A stretch of DNA of 64,000 nucleotides from Streptomyces diastaticus subsp. diastaticus. GTDB lineage: Bacteria > Actinomycetota > Actinomycetes > Streptomycetales > Streptomycetaceae. Shown here piece by piece: positions 9,238-19,462 of this stretch. The translations under genes and the position numbers were made by a program. Numbering within the stretch: the stretch's first letter is position 1; each line of letters begins with the position of its first letter. The stretch is taken from the NCBI RefSeq assembly GCF_011170125.1, contig NZ_BLLN01000003.1, positions 1,436,501 to 1,500,500 on the forward strand, read 5' to 3'. The notes beneath the pieces are model-generated. The model was not told the origin of the DNA, ran no database searches, and worked only from the letters and a program-made list of their open reading frames with translations.

Positions 9238-11232
9238 TCAGCGGTAGTCCAGCTCCGCCACCTCGTCCCCGCCCGGCAGCCGGCCGGTCACCCGCGGGTC
9301 CGGCGCACCGCCCGTCCCCAGGGCCTGGGTCCGGCCCCGCTCCCGCTCGTGCCCGGAGACCGTCAGCGCCCGCACCTCACGGCTGCCCGCCGCCAGCGCG
9401 TACCAGCGGCCCGACGGCGCCCGCCACGCGGTGCTCGCCACCAGGTGCCGGCCGAACCGGCCGCACGCGGCGGTGGGGCCGCTCTCCCCGATCAGCCGCA
9501 CCGGCGCCGCCCGCCCGCCTGGCAGCCGCAGATGGACCAGGACCCGCCCCGGCCCCCGCCAGGTACCGATCCGGGTGCACCCCCAGACCGCCCGCCCGGC
9601 CTTCTCCGGCAGGTCCTGCTCGGCGAAGTCCCAGGTGTTCACGGACCGCACCCCGCCGCGCTCCAGGCCGGCCAGGCGGCACCCGATCCGGGCCCACGCC
9701 GCCAGCGCGGCCTTCCCGGTCGCCTCGCGCGGCGACCGGGCGGGGGCCCGCCCACCCGGCGGTGGCGTGTAGGAGAGGTGGGCCGTCGTCAGCTCGCCCA
9801 GGTCGGTGACGAGGAAGGCGTGGTCCTCCGCGATCCGGGACGAGGAACGCAGCCGCACCACCGGCCACCGCTCGCAGGCGGTGCCCGCGACCGGGGGCCC
9901 GGCCACCGCCTCCGTCACGCCGTCCCCGGCGACCCGGAGCTTCTGCCCGGCGCCGCCCGGCCGCAGCAGGTCCCGCGTCCCGGCCTCGCTCACCCACGGG
10001 GCGAGCAGGAACCGCACCCCGCTCTCGGTGCGGCTGACCACCAGCGCCGCGGCCGTCGTCACGTCGGCCCCGTCGGTCCTGGCCACCTCCAGCGAGGGCG
10101 GGGCGGAGCCGTCGAGTGGTTCGGTGTAGCGCGCGACGCGGCCGCCGTCGTGCAGCAGGACCACCGCCGAGCCCGTCACGTCGCCCGCGTAGAGCAGCCG
10201 CGGCGGGCTCGCCGGCGCCTTCACCGGCGTGGCCCGCGAGCGGACGAGCGTCACCTCGGCCGCCTCCGGCGCTCGCCAGGCACGCAGTGCCCGGCCCAGC
10301 AGACGGGCGTCCTCCACGCGGCCGCCACGAGGCGGCCACGCCGTGAAGTCCATCCGGGAGGTGTCCGTCCACTGGCCGGCGTCCGTGCGGGTCAGCGATC
10401 GGGCGCCCAGTGCCGGGGCGCCGTCCCGGGTCCCGGCGACCGGCGCCACCTCGCCCCTCGTACCGCCACCGGCCGGGACGGGCGCCGGTGCGGGGGCCGG
10501 AGAGGCCACCGCCAGCGCGCACGAGGCGGCCACCGCGGCGAGCCCCACCCCGGTCAGCCGCTTGCCGCGGCGGCGGCTCAGCAGATCGGTCGGCCGGGCC
10601 CGCACCTGGCACGGGTCGAACTCGTGGGACGCCGGCAGCACCCCCGCCGACTCGCCGGTCCGGGCCCGCACCCCGGCGGCCTCCGCCAGGGCCGCGTCGG
10701 GCTCCGCCACCCCGGCCGCCGCCAGCAGCGCTGCCACGTCCCGCGCCCCCAACTCCTCCAGGGCCGCCAACGCGAAGGCGGCCCTGGCCGGTGCCGAGAC
10801 CCCCGCCAGCGCCCGGTCCAGCGCCAGTTCCTCCGTACCGCCCGCCCGGGGGAGGAACCGCAGCCCCCACACGACGGGCAGCCCCGGCCGCAGGGCGCGC
10901 GGCGGCGGCAGGCGACGTGGCCAGAGCCGGGGCCGGCGCTCGAAGGAGAGGGCGGCAGACAGGACTCGGCCGCGCACCCAGGCGTAGCCGGCCGGGTCCG
11001 TGCCGCCCTCCGGGACCGGGACCTCGCCGCGTCCGGTGGTCAGGCCGGGCAGGGCCCGCTGCACCACGCCGTGGGCCAGCAGGATCCGCCGGTGGCGGCC
11101 CAGCGCGGGCGGCAGCACCAGATGGGCCAGGCGGACCAGTCGCGCGTAACGCTCGACCACCACCGCCTCGGCCCGGTCGAGCCCGATCCGGGCGGGCGGT
11201 GCGGCGTCGGGACGGTGGGGGAGGGGCGCCAT
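9238..11232 (-). CDS. Membrane-anchored protein with a sigma-factor-like cytoplasmic domain
   Basis: A 664-aa protein not recognised as a named family. Residues ~20-60 (ARIGLDRAEAVVVERYARLVRLAHLVLPP) resemble a weak ECF region 2. Residues ~135-185 (ALDRALAGVSAPARAAFALAALEELGARDVAALLAAAGV) resemble the helix-turn-helix of region 4, where sigma factors read LPxxxRxxxxL...S..EVAxLLG. One transmembrane helix follows (~res 212-230, LTGVGLAAVAASCALAVASP), then an A/P-rich linker and a ~420-residue extracytoplasmic part with Trp and Cys residues, possibly beta-rich. The start ATG at 11232 has AAAGG 12 nt upstream. It is convergent with the alcohol dehydrogenase and divergent from mscR. The sigma likeness is my reading of helix patterns, not a firm homology. 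Confidence 0.6.
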   Translation of the reverse strand: MAPLPHRPDAAPPARIGLDRAEAVVVERYARLVRLAHLVLPPALGRHRRILLAHGVVQRALPGLTTGRGEVPVPEGGTDPAGYAWVRGRVLSAALSFERRPRLWPRRLPPPRALRPGLPVVWGLRFLPRAGGTEELALDRALAGVSAPARAAFALAALEELGARDVAALLAAAGVAEPDAALAEAAGVRARTGESAGVLPASHEFDPCQVRARPTDLLSRRRGKRLTGVGLAAVAASCALAVASPAPAPAPVPAGGGTRGEVAPVAGTRDGAPALGARSLTRTDAGQWTDTSRMDFTAWPPRGGRVEDARLLGRALRAWRAPEAAEVTLVRSRATPVKAPASPPRLLYAGDVTGSAVVLLHDGGRVARYTEPLDGSAPPSLEVARTDGADVTTAAALVVSRTESGVRFLLAPWVSEAGTRDLLRPGGAGQKLRVAGDGVTEAVAGPPVAGTACERWPVVRLRSSSRIAEDHAFLVTDLGELTTAHLSYTPPPGGRAPARSPREATGKAALAAWARIGCRLAGLERGGVRSVNTWDFAEQDLPEKAGRAVWGCTRIGTWRGPGRVLVHLRLPGGRAAPVRLIGESGPTAACGRFGRHLVASTAWRAPSGRWYALAAGSREVRALTVSGHERERGRTQALGTGGAPDPRVTGRLPGGDEVAELDYR

Positions 11233-11541
11233 GGGATCGGGGAGCCTTTCGCTCAACAGGGGGACGGCGGTGGAGCACTCCGTCAAACGAGTGAATCCGG
11301 GGACGGTCACCCGGTCCGCCCGCACCCGCTTCCACCTGCGGGGCGGTGGCCCGCCCGGCCACGACCCGCCCCCGGCCGCTCCCCGCGGCGGGTCCGGCGA
11401 CCCGGCCCGTCCCGCCTCCGCCTCGCGCCCGGCGATCTGTGATCCTGGTGTCAGCGACCGGCGCGCGACGGGCGCGTACCGCCGCGCCGTGTCACCGGAC
11501 GGCGCCACCGCGCCGCACGACGAAGAGGAGAGGCACCAGAG
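11233..11541. other. Divergent intergenic region, no gene
   Basis: A 309-bp region separates the starts of the membrane protein gene and mscR, so both promoters must lie here. I find no good -35/-10 pair. A small GATC-TGT-GATC repeat occurs near 11441. An AGAGGAGAGG ribosome site precedes the mscR ATG. Confidence 0.4.
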
Positions 11542-12627
11542 ATGGCACAGCACGTGCGGGGCGTCATCGCCCGCGCCAAGGGCGAGCCCGTGGAGATCAC
11601 GACGATCGTCGTGCCCGATCCCGGGCCCGGCGAGGCCGTCGTCGACATCCAGGCGTGCGGCGTCTGCCACACCGACCTGCACTACCGGGAGGGCGGCATC
11701 AACGACGACTTCCCGTTCCTCCTCGGCCACGAGGCGGCGGGCGTCGTGGAGTCCGTCGGCGAGGGCGTCACCGAGGTGGCCCCCGGCGACTACGTGATCC
11801 TCAACTGGCGCGCCGTCTGCGGCCAGTGCCGGGCCTGCAAGCGCGGCCGTCCGCAGTACTGCTTCGACACGCACAACGCGAAGCAGAAAATGACTCTCCT
11901 CGACGGCACCGAGTTGACGCCCGCCCTGGGCATCGGCGCCTTCGCCGACAAGACCCTGGTCGCCGCCGGGCAGTGCACCAAGGTCGATCCGGCCGCCTCC
12001 CCGGCCGCCGCGGGGCTGCTCGGCTGCGGCGTGATGGCCGGTATCGGCGCGGCCATCAACACCGGCGAAGTCGGCCGCGGCGACTCGGTCGCCGTCATCG
12101 GCTGCGGCGGCGTCGGCGACGCCGCCGTCGCGGGCGCCCGCCTCGCCGGAGCCCGCCGGATCATCGCCGTCGACATCGACGACCGGAAGCTGGAGAAGGC
12201 CCGTTCCGTCGGCGCCACCCACACCGTCAACTCCCGTGGGACCGACCCGGTGGAGGCCATCCGCGAACTCACCGACGGCTTCGGCGCCGACGTGGTCATC
12301 GAGGCCGTCGGCCGCCCCGAGACCTACCGGCAGGCGTTCTACGCCCGGGACCTGGCCGGCACCGTCGTCCTGGTCGGGGTCCCCACCCCGGAGATGAACA
12401 TCGAACTGCCCCTCCTCGACGTCTTCGGCCGCGGCGGCGCCCTCAAGTCCTCCTGGTACGGCGACTGCCTGCCCTCCAGGGACTTCCCGATGCTCATCGA
12501 CCTCTATCTCCAGGGGCGGCTCGACCTCGACGCGTTCGTCACCGAGACCGTCGGCCTGGACGACGTGGAGGAGGCGTTCGCCCGGATGCACCAGGGTGAC
12601 GTGCTGCGCTCGGTGGTGGTCCTCTGA
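11542..12627 (+). CDS. mscR: S-(hydroxymethyl)mycothiol dehydrogenase (mycothiol-dependent formaldehyde dehydrogenase)
   Basis: A 361-aa zinc, NAD-dependent medium-chain dehydrogenase of the MscR/AdhE2 type. It oxidises the mycothiol-formaldehyde adduct (and reduces S-nitrosomycothiol). Catalytic zinc residues are in [14 protein letters not shown] and LLGHEAAG. The structural zinc lobe is [15 protein letters not shown]. The Rossmann loop is [18 protein letters not shown], with [18 protein letters not shown] after it. Sequences such as [27 protein letters not shown] and [18 protein letters not shown] are typical of the mycothiol enzyme. It overlaps the next gene by one base (TGATG), so the two are translationally coupled. 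Confidence 0.93.
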   Translation: MAQHVRGVIARAKGEPVEITTIVVPDPGPGEAVVDIQACGVCHTDLHYREGGINDDFPFLLGHEAAGVVESVGEGVTEVAPGDYVILNWRAVCGQCRACKRGRPQYCFDTHNAKQKMTLLDGTELTPALGIGAFADKTLVAAGQCTKVDPAASPAAAGLLGCGVMAGIGAAINTGEVGRGDSVAVIGCGGVGDAAVAGARLAGARRIIAVDIDDRKLEKARSVGATHTVNSRGTDPVEAIRELTDGFGADVVIEAVGRPETYRQAFYARDLAGTVVLVGVPTPEMNIELPLLDVFGRGGALKSSWYGDCLPSRDFPMLIDLYLQGRLDLDAFVTETVGLDDVEEAFARMHQGDVLRSVVVL

Positions 12628-13256
12628 TGGCCGCCCGCATCGAACACCTCGTCACCAGCGGCACGTTCTCGCTGGACGGCGGCACCTGGGACGTCGACAA
12701 CAACGTGTGGATCGTCGGCGACGACACCGAGGTGATCGTGGTGGACGCCGCCCACGACGCGGACGCCATCGCGGCCGTCGTCGGCGAGCGGAAGCTCGTG
12801 GCGATCGTCTCCACCCACGCCCACGACGACCACATCGACGCCGCTCCCGCCCTCGCCGACCGCTACGGCGCGCCCATCCTCCTCCACCCGGACGACCTGG
12901 AGCTCTGGGACACCACCCATCCGGCCCGCCGCCCCGACGCCGATCTCGCCGACGGCCGGCAGATCACCGTCGCCGGGACGACCCTGACCGTGCTGCACAC
13001 CCCCGGCCACAGCCCGGGAGCGGTCAGCCTGTACGCCCCGGAACTGCACACCGTCTTCAGCGGCGACACGCTCTTCCAGGGCGGCCCCGGTGCGACCGGA
13101 CGCTCCTTCAGCGACTTCCCGACCATCATCGACTCGATCCGGGACCACCTCCTCACCCTCCCGGACAACACCGTGGTCCGCACCGGGCACGGGGACACCA
13201 CCACCATCGGCGAGGAGGCGCCCCACCTCGACGAGTGGATCGCCCGCGGGCACTGA
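12627..13256 (+). CDS. MBL-fold hydrolase coupled to mscR
   Basis: A 209-aa metallo-beta-lactamase-fold enzyme. Metal-binding residues are visible in STHAHDDHIDAAPAL (HxHxDH), HTPGHSPGAVSLY and FSGDTLF, with the final His in RTGHGDTTTIG. It begins inside the mscR stop codon (TGATG), which argues for a shared task. The usual proposal is hydrolysis of the S-formylmycothiol made by MscR, returning mycothiol and formate; this is context-based inference. It belongs to the glyoxalase II-like subgroup by length and motif spacing. Confidence 0.88.
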   Translation: MAARIEHLVTSGTFSLDGGTWDVDNNVWIVGDDTEVIVVDAAHDADAIAAVVGERKLVAIVSTHAHDDHIDAAPALADRYGAPILLHPDDLELWDTTHPARRPDADLADGRQITVAGTTLTVLHTPGHSPGAVSLYAPELHTVFSGDTLFQGGPGATGRSFSDFPTIIDSIRDHLLTLPDNTVVRTGHGDTTTIGEEAPHLDEWIARGH

Positions 13257-13445
13257 CGGCCTCTCAGGTGGCCGCGCCGGTACGGCCGGTGACCGCCGTC
13301 GTCCGCCGTGTTCGCCCGCTCCCGGCTCCGGGGGCGGGCGAACCCCGTTCGCGGAGCGGGGCGTACGCGAACCCGCACACACCCCTCACGCGCCCCCGCC
13401 CCCCGAGATCGCCCCCGCGCGCCCCTGATAGGGCACCCTGTCCAC

Positions 13446-15446
13446 GTGTCCTTCGCCTCGACCCCGTCCTCCGCCGTGCCGAGCCAGTCCCCGCCCGCCG
13501 ACCCGCACATGGTGGTCTGCGGGGACGACGCGCTCGCCCAGCGGCTCGCCGCCGAACTCGCCGACGTCTACCGGGTCCGCGTCGTCCTGCTGACTCCGGC
13601 CGGTTCGGAGAGCCGCAGTCCCGGTCTGCCCGGCGCCGCCCGCCCGCCGGGCCGGGCCTCGTTGCTGCTCGGCCGGGTCTCCTCGGTGATGAGCCGCAAC
13701 GGCGGCCCCGGCAACGGCGCCGGCCCCGCCGCGCCCCCCGCCCCGGAGGCCGCACGGCGGCCGGGCCAGGTCCGGGTGGTGGACACACCGGCTCCGGACG
13801 ACGAGGCGTTCGCGGTCGCCCGCGTGCACACCGCGGAGGCCCTGGCCCTCGTCTACGACGACGACGAGACCAACATCCACGCCGCCCTGCGCGCCCGTCG
13901 CCTCAACCCCCGCCTGCGGCTGGTGATCCGCCTCTACAACCGCAAACTCGGCCAGCACCTCGAAGAACTCCTCGAACAGGCCGCCCACCTCGCCGGCCTG
14001 GAGGACGTCGACGCCGGGGTCACCGTGATGTCGGACGCCGACACCGCCGCGCCCGCCCTCGCCGCGGCCGCCGTCGCCGGGTCGAGCAAGGTCGTCGAGG
14101 CCGACGGCATCCTGCTGCGCGCCGCCGAGCGGGACCCCTCCCTCCCGCGCCGCCCGGGAGACCCGCCCCCGGTCACCCTCGCCCTGCTCTCCGCCACGGT
14201 CAGCGACCCGGCGGGCGCCGAGGGCTCCGACAGTGACGGCGACACGCCCTCCCTGCTCCCGGACGACGCCGACGTGGCCGACTCCCGGAGCCGGGGCACG
14301 GTCGTCCTGGAACGCGTCGGCACCACCGTGCCGCAGCTCCCGCGCCGCCGCCTGCGAGGCCGCGGCGCGCCCCTCGGCTCCCTCTTCTCCCGGCAGCTTC
14401 GTTGGTCGGTCGCGGGGCTGGTGGCCGCTGTCGTCTGCCTGGCGGTGGTCGCCATCGTCACCACCGACGAGCGCCCGCTGCACGCCATGCACATGACCCT
14501 GCTCGACCTGCTGGCGATCAACGAGCCCGCGGTCGAGGACGGGGAGGTGCTGACCCGGAAGGTCCTGCAACTGCTCGCCTCCGTCGTCGGCATGCTGCTC
14601 CTGCCGTTCCTGCTCGCCGCCGTCCTGGAGGCGCTCGGCACCTTCCGCACCGCCACCCACCTGCGCCGTCCGCCGCGTGGCCTCAGCGGCCACGTGGTGC
14701 TGCTCGGTCTCGGCAAGGTCGGCAGCCGGGTGCTCAGCCGCCTGCACGAGATGGAGGTGCCGGTGGTCTGCGTGGAGGAGGACCCGGAGGCCCGGGGCAT
14801 CGCGCTGGCCCGGCGGCTGCGGGTGCCGACCGTCATCGGCGACGTCACCGAGGAAGGCGTACTGGAGGCGGCCAAGATCCACCGGGCCCGCGCGCTGCTC
14901 GCGCTGACCAGCGTCGACTCCACCAACCTGGAGGCCGTGCTCTACGCGCGCGGCGTCAAACAGGACCTGCGGGTGGTGCTGCGCCTCTTCGACGACGCCT
15001 TCGCCACCGCCGTCTACCGCACCCTGCGCGCCGCCCACCCCACCGCCCGCACCCGCAGCCGCAGCGTCTCCACGCTCTCCGCCCCGGCCTTCGCCGTCGC
15101 CATGATGGGACGCCAGATCCTCGGGGCCGTCCCGGTCGAGCGGCGGGTGCTGGTCTTCGCCGCGCTCGATGTCGCGGGGCACCCCGAGTTCGAGGACCGC
15201 ACCGTCGAGGAGGCGTTCCGCCCCGGCTCCTGGCGGGTCGTGGCCCTCGACGCGGCCCGGCCCGACGAGCGCCGCGACCACCTCGGCGCCATGCCGGGAG
15301 AGCAGCGCCCGCCCACCCTGGCCTGGGACGTCCACCCCGGCTACGTCCTGCGGGCCCAGGACCGCGTGGTCCTGGTCGCCACCCGGCGCGGCCTCGGCGA
15401 GCTGCTCGGCCGGCAGGGCCTGACCGACCCGGCCGGTCGGCCCTGA
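13446..15446 (+). CDS. TrkA-N/CASTOR-type ion-channel-like membrane protein
   Basis: A 666-aa protein with two nucleotide-binding-like lobes around a short membrane part. The N-terminal lobe (from HMVVCGDDALAQRLAAELAD) is degenerate and lacks GxGxxG. Two helices follow, WSVAGLVAAVVCLAVVAIVTT and VLQLLASVVGMLLLPFLLAAVLEALG. The second lobe has a proper TrkA-N fold start, GHVVLLGLGKVGSRVLSRLHEMEVPVVCVEED. Such proteins gate ion flux in response to NAD(H) or other nucleotides. The loop between the two helices has no TVGYG filter. I prefer the GTG at 13446, which begins VSFASTPSSAVPSQ; an upstream ATG at 13308 would add 46 Arg/Pro-rich residues. Confidence 0.8.
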   Translation: MSFASTPSSAVPSQSPPADPHMVVCGDDALAQRLAAELADVYRVRVVLLTPAGSESRSPGLPGAARPPGRASLLLGRVSSVMSRNGGPGNGAGPAAPPAPEAARRPGQVRVVDTPAPDDEAFAVARVHTAEALALVYDDDETNIHAALRARRLNPRLRLVIRLYNRKLGQHLEELLEQAAHLAGLEDVDAGVTVMSDADTAAPALAAAAVAGSSKVVEADGILLRAAERDPSLPRRPGDPPPVTLALLSATVSDPAGAEGSDSDGDTPSLLPDDADVADSRSRGTVVLERVGTTVPQLPRRRLRGRGAPLGSLFSRQLRWSVAGLVAAVVCLAVVAIVTTDERPLHAMHMTLLDLLAINEPAVEDGEVLTRKVLQLLASVVGMLLLPFLLAAVLEALGTFRTATHLRRPPRGLSGHVVLLGLGKVGSRVLSRLHEMEVPVVCVEEDPEARGIALARRLRVPTVIGDVTEEGVLEAAKIHRARALLALTSVDSTNLEAVLYARGVKQDLRVVLRLFDDAFATAVYRTLRAAHPTARTRSRSVSTLSAPAFAVAMMGRQILGAVPVERRVLVFAALDVAGHPEFEDRTVEEAFRPGSWRVVALDAARPDERRDHLGAMPGEQRPPTLAWDVHPGYVLRAQDRVVLVATRRGLGELLGRQGLTDPAGRP

Positions 15447-15454
15447 CACCTGGT

Positions 15455-15484
15455 GCGCCGCCCCGGACGCGGCCGGGGCGGCGC
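15455..15484. terminator. Bidirectional hairpin terminator
   Basis: GCGCCGCCCCGG (15455-15466) pairs perfectly with 15473-15484 around a 6-nt loop. It fills the 43-bp gap between the converging TrkA-like and PhnB-like genes. Confidence 0.65.
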
Positions 15485-15489
15485 CCGGC

Positions 15490-15966
15490 TCAGCCGCCCG
15501 CGGCGGCGTCCCGCAGCGCCTGGACGTCGAGCTTCTTCATCTCCAGCATGGCGCGGGTGGCGCGGGTGGCGGCCGCACGGTCCGAGGAGGCCAGCAGTTC
15601 GACCAGCGCACGCGGCACGATCTGCCAGGACAGCCCGTACTTGTCCTTGAGCCAGCCGCACCGCACCTCCTCGCCGCCGTCGGCGGTCAGGGCCTCCCAG
15701 TAGCGGTCGACCTCCTCCTGCGTCTCGCAGTCCACCGAGAGCGAGACCGCCTCGGTGAAGGTGAACTCCGGTCCGCCGTTGATGGCGACGAACTCCTGGC
15801 CGGCGAGCTGGAAGGTGACGGTGACGACGGTGCCCGGCTCACCCGGGCCCGCGTCGGTGAACCGTTCGACGCCCAGGACGCGGGAGTCCTCGAAGACCGA
15901 GGTGTAGAAGGCCGCCGCCTCCTCCGCCTGTCCGTCGAACCACAAATTGGTGGTGATCTTCTGCAT
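15490..15966 (-). CDS. PhnB-like / VOC-fold protein
   Basis: A 158-aa protein of the '3-demethylubiquinone-9 3-methyltransferase' (PF06983) branch of the vicinal-oxygen-chelate fold. Visible features are MQKITTNLWFDGQAEEAAAFYTSVF at the N-terminus, FQLAGQEFVAINGGPEFTFTEAVSL in the middle, and CGWLKDKYGLSWQIVPRAL, all diagnostic of the family. Function is usually unknown despite the methyltransferase name. The ATG at 15966 matches the family start exactly; the open frame extends 23 codons upstream with no similarity. Confidence 0.88.
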   Translation of the reverse strand: MQKITTNLWFDGQAEEAAAFYTSVFEDSRVLGVERFTDAGPGEPGTVVTVTFQLAGQEFVAINGGPEFTFTEAVSLSVDCETQEEVDRYWEALTADGGEEVRCGWLKDKYGLSWQIVPRALVELLASSDRAAATRATRAMLEMKKLDVQALRDAAAGG

Positions 15967-16063
15967 GGCGCGCTCCCGGTGTGTTCGGCCCCTCCCGGCC
16001 CCGGGGCGGGAGGCGGGGCCCGGCGGCCCTCTCACAGGGATGGACCGCGCGGGCCCCGCCTAT

Positions 16064-17332
16064 TCACCGGGGCAGCCGTTCGGCGGACGCCGGCGGCCGG
16101 GCGGTGGTGGTGTGGTGCAGCAGATGGTTGAGCGGCAGGGTGGCGGCGCCCTGGGTGATGGCGTCGGGGCCGAGCGTGGAGAGGGTGATCTCGGTGTGCC
16201 GCCCGGGGTGGTGCAGGGCGTAGCCGCGGGTCCGCTCGCGGATGGTGTCCAGCAGCAGCGGCCCGAGCTGGAGCCCGGCCCAGCCGCCGATGAGGATGCG
16301 CTGCGGCTGGAAGAGGTTGACCAGGTCGGAGAGGCCGGCCGCCAGGTACTCGGCGGTGTCGTCCAGGATCGCCAGCGCCGTCGGGTCCGCCTCGGTGCCC
16401 TCGTCCGCGGGCCGCGCGGCCGCCACCAGCCGGTTGATGCCGTGCTCCTCGGTCGCCTCTTCGGGACCGGGCCCACCCGCCTCGTGCCAGCGCCGCAGGA
16501 TCGCCTGCGCGCCGGTGTACGCCTCCAGGCAGCCCCGTGAGCCGCAACGGCAGGTGCGGCCGCGCACCTGCACGGTCAGGTGGCCGAACTCGGCAGGCGT
16601 GCCGTGGTCGATGCCGTGGATCTGCCCGTCGGTGACGATGCAGGCGCCGACGCCGGAGCCGAAGAGCACGATGGCCGCGTCCGTGGTGCCGCGTCCGCCG
16701 CCGTACCACATCTCGGCCTGGCCGAGCGCCACGGTGCCGTTGCTGATGTGGAAGGCGGTGGCCGGCGGCAGGCCGGTGGCGCCGCGCAGCAACTCCTCCA
16801 GCGGGACGGCGTCCCAGCCGACGGTCTGGCCGTGCACGACGGCACCGCCCGGGGCGCGTTCCACGATGCCGGGCACGCCGACGCCGATGCCGGTGAGCGC
16901 CTCGACGGCGACGCCCGACTCCTCCAGCACGGCGGCGACGGAGCGGGCGGTGTGGGCGACGACGGTCTCGATGTCGCGGGCACCGCCGCTCAGCGGCAGC
17001 TCGCAGCGGGCGAGTTCGGTCATGGCGAGGTCGAACAGCTCGGCGCGGACCCGGGTCTCCCCGATGTCGATGCCGATCAGGTACCCGGCCCTGGGGGCGA
17101 CCCGCAGCAGGGTGCGGGGGCGTCCGCCGTCGGACTCGACGAGCCCGGCCTCCTCGACCAGCCCCTCGGCGGCCAGCTCGGTGACGACGTTGCTGATCGA
17201 CCCCGAGCTGAGTCCGGTCACCGGTCCCAGCGCCTGCCGGCTCATCGGGCCCTGGAAATACAACCGTCGCAGAACGGCGGCGCGGTTGCCGCGCCGCAGG
17301 TCGCGCACGGTCCGTCTGTGGTTCTCGGCCAT
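16064..17332 (-). CDS. ROK-family transcriptional regulator
   Basis: A 422-aa sugar-responsive repressor. An N-terminal winged helix (res ~10-75, NRAAVLRRLYFQGPMSRQALGPVTGLSSGSISNVVTELAAEGLV) is followed by the ROK domain starting LIGIDIGETRVRAELFD. The ROK zinc motif CRCGSRGCLEAY is intact. Where active ROK kinases have NDANAAALGE, this protein reads ISNGTVALGQAE, so the catalytic Asp is absent, as expected for a regulator that only binds sugar. It faces the remains of an ABC sugar transporter and a beta-glucosidase gene, so it probably sensed an oligosaccharide or glucoside. Confidence 0.9.
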   Translation of the reverse strand: MAENHRRTVRDLRRGNRAAVLRRLYFQGPMSRQALGPVTGLSSGSISNVVTELAAEGLVEEAGLVESDGGRPRTLLRVAPRAGYLIGIDIGETRVRAELFDLAMTELARCELPLSGGARDIETVVAHTARSVAAVLEESGVAVEALTGIGVGVPGIVERAPGGAVVHGQTVGWDAVPLEELLRGATGLPPATAFHISNGTVALGQAEMWYGGGRGTTDAAIVLFGSGVGACIVTDGQIHGIDHGTPAEFGHLTVQVRGRTCRCGSRGCLEAYTGAQAILRRWHEAGGPGPEEATEEHGINRLVAAARPADEGTEADPTALAILDDTAEYLAAGLSDLVNLFQPQRILIGGWAGLQLGPLLLDTIRERTRGYALHHPGRHTEITLSTLGPDAITQGAATLPLNHLLHHTTTARPPASAERLPR

Positions 17333-17373
17333 GTGGCTCCTTCCCAGGCCGCAACATACCGGTGTGCGAACCC

Positions 17374-17417
17374 TTGACGCGACCTTCCCCCGAGGTTTAA
17401 CTCACGTCCTAAATTAA
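17374..17417 (+). promoter_or_regulatory. Promoter and AT-rich candidate ROK operator
   Basis: TTGACG (17374-17379) is followed after 17 bp by TTAACT (17397-17402). This forms a plausible promoter reading into the broken transporter gene. The -10 lies within an unusually AT-rich stretch of imperfect symmetry, TTTAA-N11/12-TTAA (17396-17417), the kind of site ROK regulators use. The divergent rok gene starts at 17332, so the site could also control its own synthesis. Confidence 0.5.
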
Positions 17418-17501
17418 GCCGTGAGGTCATAGGGTCCGCGCACGCCTCCGCCCTGGCCGCCACGAGTTGGCATGTTCTCCTTTCTGGAAGGGACTCGCGT
17501 C

Positions 17502-17938
17502 ATGCGCAGATTCAGAGCCGCCTGTACCACCGCCACGGTCACCGCGCCGGCCACCATGGCCGCAGGCTGCGGCGGTGGTACCGGCACCGCCGGCGGCGGC
17601 GCCGGCCGGCCCGGGGAACTCGTCTACCGGGCCTCGAACCAGGGCCCCAGCGCCGAGGCGGACAAGAGGATCCTCACCCCCGGCTGAAGAGGTTCGAGCA
17701 GGAGACCGGGATCAAGGTAAAGCTCGAGGTCGTGCCCTGGTCCGACCTGCTCAACCGCATCCTCGCCGCCGCCACCTCCGGGCAGGGCCCCGACGTCCTC
17801 AACATCGGCAACACCTGGTCCTCCTCGCTCCAGGCCACCGGTGCCCTGCTGCCCTGGGGGCAGCGTCCCGTCGTCGCCGGCTTCCTGCTGCTCCAGCGCC
17901 ACCTGGTCGCCGGACTCACCGCGGGCTCGGTCAAGTGA
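17502..17938 (+). pseudogene. Deletion-fused remnant of a sugar ABC transporter operon (binding protein N-terminus joined to permease C-terminus)
   Basis: From ATG 17502 (GGAAGGG ribosome site) the sequence encodes a lipoprotein signal (MRRFRAACTTATVTAPATMA, lipobox MAAGC), then VYRASNQGPSAEADKRILTP as in solute-binding proteins. A one-base frameshift gives a stop at 17685-17687. In the next frame the binding protein continues LKRFEQETGIKVKLEVVPW...GPDVLNIGNTWSSSLQATGALLPW. At about 17857 it turns abruptly into QRPVVAGFLLLQRHLVAGLTAGSVK and a stop, the standard C-terminus of a MalG-type permease. Most of the binding protein, all of the first permease and nearly all of the second are missing. 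Neither product can work. Confidence 0.88.
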
Positions 17939-19432
<1,494 letters not shown>

Positions 19433-19462
19433 CGGCCGTCGGGGCCCGGGGCGGACCCGGCC

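Noticed and set aside
11233..12591. Upstream extension of the 9238-11232 gene to 12591
   Set aside because: The open frame continues antisense through mscR but has no ribosome site and gives typical shadow sequence; the real start is at 11232.
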